This document shows, one piece after another, positions 55,341 through 64,000 of a stretch of DNA of 64,000 nucleotides. The notes below the pieces were generated by a model. It searched no databases, had not been told where the DNA came from, and saw only the letters and a program-made list of their open reading frames with translations. A program made the position numbers and the translations under genes. This stretch comes from Megaleporinus macrocephalus (lineage: Eukaryota; Chordata; Actinopteri; Characiformes; Anostomidae): positions 2,412,684-2,476,683 of the forward strand of contig CM038716.1 in NCBI GenBank assembly GCA_021613375.1, read 5' to 3'. Numbering within the stretch: the stretch's first letter is position 1; each line of letters begins with the position of its first letter.

Positions 55341-56161
55341 AGTAGCCTTTAAACAATGTAGCACCCATCTAGGCTACCAGAGAAGATGCTTTTTCAAGCC
55401 AACTTGGAAAAAGTCAGGATTTCATGACCACTGGACAAAACGAAACTACTTATCTTACAGCGAAAGTTTGGAGAGAAAAGTTTTCGTTCCGACAGCGACA
55501 ATTTGGTTTCCTATACAACTCGATAACGAAGTCTGTCTTGATAAGGGTATCTGCAATATGCTGCCAATTAATATAATTCACATTCATATTGCCCCTTTTC
55601 TCCCTCGAGCCCCTGCCCTCCAAAATCTCTGTGCACATTTCTACATCTATGTTTGGGGAAATGGAGAAAATGCTGATAATACAGTTTCATAGGAGTGCTT
55701 AATCGTTCTTCCACAGAATTATCCATTTTAGTTTTTTTAGTCCCAAGTCATATTTTGGCCTTTTCTCAAATGAAACTGCAGTAGATTGTTATTTGTTCTC
55801 AATGTATTAAAGCAGGTCGCTTTTAGGTGCGGGAATTACATATTCGAGTTCAACATTTCCAAGTTGTTTACTTGCCCGCTTTTGCAGTCATTTTGGGGCT
55901 GGTTCATGTGTAAGTGTGTCACTTGCTTACATCTAGCTCTGCAGAGTCCCCTCAAGCGTAGTACCGGTGAGGGTTAAAAGACGATGCAGTGAAGGGAGTA
56001 AAAATAGCAGCTGCACTATTAAAAAGGACATGCTTTCTTCCCCATCTGTCAAAGTATGATTACAGAGGGTCTGGGAGATTAGCGGAGTGTTTAGTTTGCT
56101 CTGTATCTGTGTGTATTTGGGTGTGTGCATGTTGGGGTAGGGGGGGTGGTATTCGCGTGCA

Positions 56162-56164
<3 letters not shown>
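55341..56164. other. Unassigned sequence, possibly conserved
   Basis: 55440-55700 looks repeat-free apart from a short GACAGCGACAATTTGG word shared with family A. No exon supported. Confidence 0.4.

Positions 56165-56198
<34 letters not shown>
56165..56198 (+). repeat. (GA)n microsatellite
   Basis: A pure GA run of about 34 bp. The Arg-Glu frames across it are artefacts. Confidence 0.98.
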
Positions 56199-56760
56199 AT
56201 GGTTTAGAACCTTGATAAAAATGCTTCCTGTCAGAACTCCTTACTTTTGCTCGGAGCTGCCAACAGGATTATCTATAATCTTTGATCAATGGGCGGATCT
56301 CTCCGTGCGGGAAGCAGGAAGTTTACTATGTCTAAATCTCCCAATGCTCCTCGGAAAATATATTTATATTTATTTTTGTAGGGCGTGAATGAGACACCAG
56401 AGGGCCTTGTCAAAATCAGAACACACATATAACCGAAGAGAATGACTTGTACTGTATACAGTGTGACGTTTTCTTGTTTTTCTGCAAAACCAGGGCCGAA
56501 ACTGGGACAGTCCAATGATTCAATATCTGTCTAACTAGATTAGACTGCTAGTCTAACTAAGATATGATCACACAAACAGCTTGATTTGATTGTCAGGATC
56601 CGAGTAAGGTTTTGATCAGTCTAAGCTTATGTTGCTTTCATGTCAACAGTTAACTGAAGTAGGGAAAATTGGACCCCCACAGCAATCTGGCAGTCATTTT
56701 CCTGCTGTGCATGGCTGTAACTGTCATGTGGACACAGGGTCTGACCTCTGTAGTCTTAGG
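56199..56760. other. Unassigned sequence
   Basis: Nothing supported. Confidence 0.45.
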
Positions 56761-57165
56761 TCTGCAACACAGTAAAGTCACATTGTTTAAAACCCTTATC
56801 TTAGCAATAAGTGAATTTTCACAGAACACCTGGTATCATTATCTTATTTCAAAAGACGTAGATTGTATCTTGAGCTCCGGTTGGAAGAACAAAATTTGGT
56901 TTCAGATGTAATGTATTCAGATCATTCACCAGCAGTCTTGATTTATCTTAATGAAGTACTGTGCAGTCAAAGCAGGTATTAGACAGCAAATAATAGTTGC
57001 CACAGAAAACAGCTTGGAAAGAGTTAAATAACAAGTTAAATAACAAATGAACATATGTAAACCCACTACTTACTGTACTAGGAATATTAAAAAATATAAA
57101 GTGTTTATAGTATAAAGGAAAAATTGCTTCATAAATATCATTTTTGCACAGTACTGTACATGTGA
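56761..57165 (+). repeat. Dispersed repeat family D, copy 3
   Basis: The core ACCAGCAGTCTTGATTTATC...GTCAAAGCAGGTATTAGA is followed without interruption by ATAGTTGCCACAGAAAACAG. The right end reads TTTTTGCACAGTACTGTAC, complementary to the CTGTGCAAA left edge of the 37 kb copy, which suggests short terminal inverted repeats. The left boundary is uncertain. Confidence 0.6.
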
Positions 57166-59017
57166 AAGTTTGCATAACATGCAAAACGCAAACTTTAAAT
57201 TATTTTTTTATTTGGTGCACTCATAATGTTGCTAGCAGTAGCTGCTCAGGTTAGGCTACAAACAGCATAGTTGGCCACATTAATGATTAAATTGGACATT
57301 AATTGTAGTCTAAAGCGCTTGTGTAATCTTCTGTCCTCATACAAGATAACACATTTCAACCATTAAACAAGTTCAATAGTTGTTTAGTAAGTGATTCTTT
57401 CTTTTAAAAGTACATACCGACATAGGCAACTCTTCGCTAATATAGTGCCAATAATGACACGAAAGCATAGAGTTGATTAAAAAGCTTGTACAGGTTAATT
57501 TGAACTTGAAGTTATCTGAGTATCCCTCTGTATTTAGTGATATCATAGACAAACAGCATACTGCCCAAAAAGCTTAAAACTACTACTAGGTTCTATGAAT
57601 TTGACCTTTCTTGTGTGTGACTGCACCTCAGATGTTATAAAGGAGGTCACAGCTTAGAATATACAGAACAGCTTGAGAAAACATACCACATTTCACCAAA
57701 TTTGAAGTTAAATCAGAGTTTATCAGGGATTTTGAATAATTTTTTAAAACATTTGACCTTCAGTTTCAAGTTTTAGCCAATGATTGAACATACTTTTCTA
57801 CAAGGATTGCAAACATTGTGCAGAATAACATTTTGCAGATTAACCTGATGAAGCTGTGTGAATTAAAAGAGGCAAAACTTGGTGGATGTGTATTGCAAGG
57901 TTATTTACTTTGATTTACTATTGTCTTTATATCTTTATCAGTTTAATGTACATTACATTCAGGACCTAAACATTGAGCAAGCAGTTGTGGAACCATTCAA
58001 AATAGGCTTTTTCCTACTTGGAAGTCAAGAGCTTCCCAGCTCCCACTTGGTCATGAATGCAGCACTACCAAGAGTTCCCTGCTGATATTGGCTGGTCTGT
58101 GCAAGAATTAAATATTTAAATACTTTTTGGAACATCATCTGGCACCAGTATGAGGACAGCTTTATGACCCTAAAAAAACATGTTCTAAAAATAATATTTG
58201 AGTGAAGCAATAAAATGAAATGGCTTTTAGCACAGCAGTTCTCAGTAATTATATTACTACTGCGAGAGCAGCATCTTGTCAGCTTCTGAAAGCTTGGCAG
58301 TGTGTTGTTGCAAATGGAGAGGAACTCATACGTGTGGAAACTTAGGTAAGCCATAAAGAGAGAAGATTTATGTTGGAGTTGAGTAATACTACGCTGGTAT
58401 GCACATAAACAGGACAGTGATGGCTCAGACAAAATTACATGACAAAATCGTGGGACAAAATATGCAAAGTAGTTAAGAGGGAACAGAGTCTATAGATTCT
58501 GTAGCAGTTGTCCTAAGCTGCTGCATTCATGACAACTGGGAGCTGAGAACTCGGAATCTTCTACCTATCACCTAAAAATGTTTATGCAACTTCAGCTGTT
58601 TATGCAACTTCAATGATGCACACAATAAGCTAGCACTTGTTTGGCCCTTTAAAAAGGATTACAGTTAAATAACCGAGCTGTTTGGTTGGTACTGGAACCG
58701 GATGCAGGTGATAGCAACTCAACATTATTGTAGTGTTAAAAATGACAAAAAAAAAGGTGCAGTCTAATTAAAAATCAAAAGGCTTAATCTCTACGTGATT
58801 ATCCACAATGCATTCAAACAACACATCAGGCACAAACAGAAACTCAAGCGTCTGTTGACAAAATTGTGTTATTATATCTTAGGCTATAGACGGCACCGTG
58901 TTAGAAGGACATTAACACAGAGACACAAAGTTCAAGCTCCTAAGAAGCTACAATTACAAATTACAAATTTGAGGAATATTTATATGGGCTTTTCCAAAAC
59001 TTGTTTTATATATATAT
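57166..59017. other. Unassigned AT-rich sequence
   Basis: The 135-codon minus frame at 58025-58432 is Ser/Cys-rich without a recognisable domain and has no good splice context. It is probably chance. Confidence 0.45.
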
Positions 59018-59860
59018 AGAGATGGACCGGTCAGCGTTTTTGAGGCCAATTCCGATCGCCGATAGCGATAGAGGGCGGGTATACGCCATGGCGGGGCTAC
59101 ATGTAGTTATTAGCGCAAGTCATGAAATATGGTCTAAACTGTTTTATTACCATTTTTTAACGAGCTCATGAAACAGCATAATATTTTAAAGCACAGTAAA
59201 TAAACAAAGTAAATCAATACCGCAATCATTCAATTTAGACCTTTAATTTAAAACTAAAAAAGCTAATTAAATACATGCAGCAAAAACTGCAGTCAATAAA
59301 CACAGACTTTGGGTTATTTTGAATGACAATCTGCAATCATTAAATGTAGATCTTGAATTGCCGCTGCTGTTCTGTTCGTACCAGTCAGATCTGGTCTGCA
59401 CGGTGTTCTGGGTTGTTTGTTTGTGCTAACTGTGCATGCTAGCTCTGCTGTTTGCTGATACTCACTGTATTCAGCTGCGAGCAGTGCTGTATCAGATTAG
59501 TAGTGTTAAATGTCTTTGTCTTGGTTCCTCAACGAGACACGCTGATTTTACAAATTTAAAAAACGTCCTGGATGAGTATGTGTCATATACAGTAAAACAC
59601 TGCTAGACAGACATGCTTTCTGTAAGCACATGCTTTTCTCGTGACGCTGCTGCTTTAGTCAGTCTGTGGAAAATGAAAGGGTGTGTATTTCCACCTAGTG
59701 GTTCAGATAGGAATTGCAGGGAGCTGGCTGGAGGGCTCCTCTTCATGGATGAAACATTAGCTGGAAATATAGAAATTAGGCTCATTTGTTTAACGCCATC
59801 GACCGGCTCTCAGGATTGGCTAAATTGGAGAAATATCGTCTGATCACCAATCACATATTT
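59018..59860. mobile_element. hAT-like non-autonomous element
   Basis: The left edge ATAGAGATGGACCGGTCAGC with TTGAGGCCAATTCCGATCGCC matches the TAGAGATGCACCGATCAGGA-type edge of a fish hAT family. The right part AATTGGAGAAATATCGTCTG with ATCACCAATCACA fits its other end. No transposase was recognised; the inner 76-codon frame is not related. No 8-bp duplication was found. Confidence 0.6.
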
Positions 59861-61606
59861 TGATAAAAAATTGTGATATTGTGCAATGTCATATTAAAGA
59901 TGATGTGTATTATGCCTGTGGTCTTTTATCAAACCCCATTGATAGTAATGCAAAATGACCACATTCATATTTATCATTGCACATAGTGGTTTTTAAAACC
60001 AGTAATGCAGGGAGTGTACAATAGTGGCATAAGCAGAAAGACATCTTTGGATAGGCCTGTGAAAAAGTAGATGGGCCAAGCTTGGTGGACATAATTTTCA
60101 AATGCAGTTTCATAGCATCAGGCTATAAATTATTTCTGACAGCAGCGCAGCCATCACCCTACAACATACAACACGTCTGCCTTATAGTAAACAAAAACAA
60201 TAAGATGGCCAACACTGCAACACTCTTCCCTATGAAGAATATGAAAATGTCCAGTGAAGACTACATATGTTTAAATCAATCAGACAGCTAAAACATACAA
60301 AGATTAGGAAAACAACACAGCACACTTAAAAATCTAAACCAAATAATGCTAGGCTAAAGCATGCTGCCATCCCATGAATAATGTTCATGCACCATTTATA
60401 TCTTACCTTTGAAAGACACTTACACTTGAGGAAAAGATATAGTCTCACTTCCTGCTAAAAAATGCAAGGCTCTGTCTATTAACTAAAACTTTTTCACACC
60501 AATTAAACTCTTTATTATTCTTTTTTTTTTCTTACAACCTCACTCACTTTGACTCACCATTCTGATGAGTGTTGTACGTTGTGGCCGCTTTACCTGCTGT
60601 AAGGGGAATAGGGGACTGTGAGTGGCAGATTACAGAGCTGCCGTATTCACGCAGTGGCCATTAGGTTCAGACATTTAGGTCAAATCTCTCTCTCTCACAC
60701 CAAACTGGACATTACTCACGTATTTTTATGTCTCTCCTCAAAACGGCCCATCAATTTACCTACTTTGGCTCAGCGCTCCAGCTTTACTGATCAGAAACAC
60801 TCTGGACGGGCAGTGGTGGTTTACTTGAATGCCACTGTAGGAGGGCACGCTAGCTAGTCAGTCAATGAAGGTCTGCATGCGCTTTAGATCAATGGGGGTG
60901 GAACGGGTATCCATAGCAACAGTGAACACATTACAATGTTCAGCCGAACCGCATAACTACAGTTTAATCCTGCCATGCACAAACTAAATGCAGTGCCTTG
61001 TGAGAGAACTTAGAGAGAACTTCACTAAATACACACCACAACTGAATAACACTGATCATGTAACACAGCAGCACAGTTTAATTTTTAGCTAAACAGGTAG
61101 GTCAACCAAAAGCAGGCAATAGTTACTCAATTTCACTGTGGAGTTGTTAACAACTTCGGTCAAGTGATGAATTTGCCAGTGCAATGTTCTGACCGGTTTA
61201 TGGGAGCACTACCAACACACTATTAAAGTTGAACTTACCAGCGTTCAGTATCTGCTCCTCTAAAGGCTTAAATGTTCTTGTTTTTTAATAAGAACCAATC
61301 AAATCACATCATGTTAATTTTTACAACAGTAGTAGAAGTACTGAAATAAAAGCTATGATATACACAGATGTACACTTTCTCATATATGCAACTCTGAGGC
61401 AGATAAAAGAGATGGAGACCATACAGAATATAAAGTGTCTATCTCAAAACCTAGAATCTAATATGAATCAAAGCCCACCCTATCCCCTAAAATATTACCT
61501 ATAAGCTGATTCCACTGTAGGTAAGGTAGTAAATCACTACCAAAGCAAAAACGAATTCAGTAGTATATGTACTCCATTTACAGATGATGAGGCATGAAAA
61601 ATACAA
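59861..61606. other. Unassigned sequence
   Basis: No exon supported. 60540-60920 is repeat-free and somewhat CpG-richer than its surroundings. Confidence 0.45.
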
Positions 61607-61921
61607 ACCGGATTCCAAAAAAGTTGGGACACTAAACAAATTGTGAATAAAAACTGAATGCAATGACGTGGAGGTGCCAACATCTAATATTTTATTCAGA
61701 AATCACAGATCAAAAGTTTAAACTAAGAGAATGTATCATTTTAAGGGAAAAATATGTTGTTTCAAAACTTCTTGGCGTTAACAAATCCCCAAAAAGTTGG
61801 GACAAGGCCATTTTTACCACTGCGTGGCATCCCCCCTTCTTCCTACAACACTCAACAGACGTCTGGGGACAGAGGAGACCAGTTTCTCAAGTTCAGTGTC
61901 CCAACTTTTTTGGAATCCAGT
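61607..61921. mobile_element. 315-bp non-autonomous DNA element with TIRs
   Basis: The left end begins ACCGGATTCCAAAAAAGTTG, and the right end on the other strand begins ACTGGATTCCAAAAAAGTTG, both continuing GGGACAC. This gives about 27 bp of inverted repeat with one mismatch. An internal CCCCAAAAAGTTGGGACAAG partly repeats the TIR. I remember this family from several teleosts; its superfamily is not assigned here. The 80-86 codon frames inside are shadows. Confidence 0.9.
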
Positions 61922-64000
61922 AATCAAATACTATTAAAATATCTGAACCTTGAAATCTCTACTTGCACACTTATGGTACTCATTACTTTATTATGAAATA
62001 AAAATATTAATTCTTAAAGAGACTCTCTGTGTTCTCCGTCTATACAGAGTAACTCAGGAATTTTCCCTTCTCAGCCTGAGCGGATATGGAAGTAAATTAC
62101 CCAGCTGATGCTCCATATAAGCAGTGACGTCAGTGGGATTAATGGCGTTAATTTTTTACCATTAGAGTGGGCTGTCTAAACAAAACATATTATTTAGGTC
62201 TGTCAAATATAGAACACAACAAAGCCAAAATTCTGAATGCATTAAAAATTCTCAACTAAATTTGTTTTTAGTTTAATTTATTTTTATGAAGCATTGCTTC
62301 ATTTGTGCAAATCTACCAGCCTGAAGCACAACTATAAATGGACTATATTATTTTTATTATGACTCATGTGAAGGTATTAGCTAGGCTGAATATAATATGT
62401 GCACGTATATAGAGCAAATGGTATATCAGATGCCCTGAGCTGTCTGTCATAAGACAAAAAGGACATGACAGAATTTCCAGGCAACATTTTTAACATCAGA
62501 CTCCGCCCCTTGCCCTTCCCTGCCAGTGCTGAAACAAAAAGCAGTCACGCTTGCTGTTTCAAACTGGAAATGATGGGATTGCTTTTGTAATAGCATCTCA
62601 GAACCAGCTTAGAATGCAGTGCATTGTGGCAGCGCTTTTCGGGGATTAATTATTGCTAATATTAATCCATCGCATGCATTCGCCCCCATAGACGGGTGGT
62701 ATATTTTGCCAAGAACAAAGGTATGACATCCTGCAATACTAAATGCGATAAACACTAATCCTGGGACAAACGCGTCACTCTTTCAGGCCCACCTGCTTTA
62801 GGAAAGTGAGAAAAATATATGTCAAAAGAGCACATCAAAGTAATGAAAAGCCTTTTAAGCATGTTAAAGCTACGAACCAACATGCTTGTGTTCCCGCCAT
62901 ACTTAAAAAGAGCATACAGGTTATACATATAATTATGAGTTGGAGTTACATAATGCAACCTTCTTCAGCACTTCAGCTGGATAGATGTGTTTAATAAAGG
63001 CACAAATTGTCTCATAACTCCTTTTGAATTCAGGTCATTTCTGTGAATTATATGAAAGTCGATCTGCCTCATTGTACTGCTGTAAAAGCTTCCGTTGTGT
63101 AAAAGTGGCAGACAGACAGAGCTGCATTAAGCCAAACAGCTTTTTGGGCTACAGCACAAAGCCTGGGTTGATTGCATGTGGAATTATAATAAACGCATCT
63201 AGAACATACAATGGAGTCTGAAACCACATTAAATAAAACTGGTATTTTTTTAATTAGACCTGGAAATAGCAGAAAGTCTTAGAATCCTGTAAAATGTACA
63301 GAAAAGCTATTATACTAAAAAAGAAAAAAATATTTAATTAAATTATTCTCCACTATTTCTAGGTCACATTAATTCCAGGTCAAATGATTTCAAATTAGTG
63401 AAATTGACCATGTTAAAGCTTTTGTCCAGCAAGGACAATGTGAAACTCATATGCAAGTGAATTTGATGTACTGTTTAAAGACCTTTGCACATACTAATGG
63501 AGGTCATGCCAACTGTAGTACACCATGCCATCAAAGCAAAGGTGGGAAATACCATATTCTATGAAATTCTAAAATGATCTTAATAAATTATTATGCTAAT
63601 AACATATAACTTGTAAAAAGAAACATAGAAACAAAGAGATATAGTTTTGTTTAAGATTGCATCATCTTCAATTCATCTTAATAAAATTAATTCAACTGTT
63701 TGATTTGATAAACCATGCTGACAGCTATACTGTCTCCCAGCAACCGCTCTCAGTGAGACTATATTGATGAAGATATGTTCAATAAAGCCTACATTTGGAA
63801 CAGTGTAGTCAGTATGCATTAAGCTTTACTCAGTATGGTTAGTATATAATAAGCATTTAGTTATGTGAAAATCATGAATAATCACACTAGTTTATATAAT
63901 AATGTCCAGTAAACGTGGCCCAGATCATCAAGTTTGGTATTTGGTGGATCCCTGTGTGGCTACCTTTTTTTGGGGTGGTCACTGAATTATTTATCATATC
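61922..64000. other. Unassigned sequence with possible conserved island
   Basis: No exon supported. 62560-62780 is repeat-free and contains an inverted pair of homeodomain-type sites (62643-62668). AT-rich sequence continues to the window end. Confidence 0.45.
62643..62668. promoter_or_regulatory. Inverted pair of GGATTAAT homeodomain-type sites
   Basis: GGATTAAT and ATTAATCC flank a TATTGCTAAT spacer. GGATTA is the core of K50 homeodomains (OTX/PITX type), and paired inverted sites can bind dimers. Short palindromes occur by chance in AT-rich DNA, so this is a lead and not an identified enhancer. Confidence 0.3.

Noticed and set aside
56125..56388. Arg/Glu-repeat frames around 56165-56198
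   Set aside because: They are produced by the GA microsatellite.
58025..58432. 135-codon minus-strand frame
   Set aside because: Ser/Cys-rich with no family signature. It is the longest such frame here, but frames of this length arise by chance in 64 kb.

Overview
The window reads as nuclear DNA of a teleost fish, probably an otophysan (characin, catfish or electric-fish lineage). It has long AT-rich non-coding stretches, dinucleotide and tetranucleotide microsatellites, and many decayed DNA transposons and SINE/LINE tails. Several repeat families look like ones I remember from otophysan genomes; that lineage call is from memory and not from a search. There are no bacterial genes, operons, CRISPR arrays or rRNA genes, and nearly all long open frames are chance, microsatellite or transposon reading frames.

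Gene-like content is confined to the first 16.5 kb and points to the minus strand. A CpG-rich block (about 14.55-16.55 kb) holds a minus-strand TATA box (16222-16228), an upstream CCAAT box and a candidate non-coding first exon ending at a consensus splice donor at 15643-15642. At the left edge, 66-251 is an open, phase-symmetrical candidate internal exon. At 3048-3302 lies a candidate terminal exon for a membrane protein, with a strong acceptor, a stop codon and a nearby AATAAA. I recognise none of these products and cannot tell whether they belong to one gene.

The rest is a transposon graveyard. There are seven Tc1/mariner-like pieces: 1584-1930, 13973-14482, 22090-22715, 34370-35070, 45157-45462, and the two halves of one copy at 47070-47467 and 48835-49020. 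A piggyBac relic lies at 31402-32801. Two hAT-like non-autonomous elements lie at about 9.82-11.54 kb (carrying a six-copy tandem array) and 59.02-59.86 kb. Two SINE-like insertions keep clear target-site duplications. Other features are a 315-bp TIR element, foldback elements, several dispersed unclassified families and a near-perfect 65-bp-arm hairpin at 43.0-43.2 kb. Region 16.5-64 kb shows no exon I can support and looks like a large intergenic region or intron with possible conserved regulatory islands.

I found no convincing new biological system. The best leads are the hairpin, the promoter with its first exon, the two candidate coding exons, the tandem array inside the hAT-like element, and several cleanly delimited or nested transposon relics.
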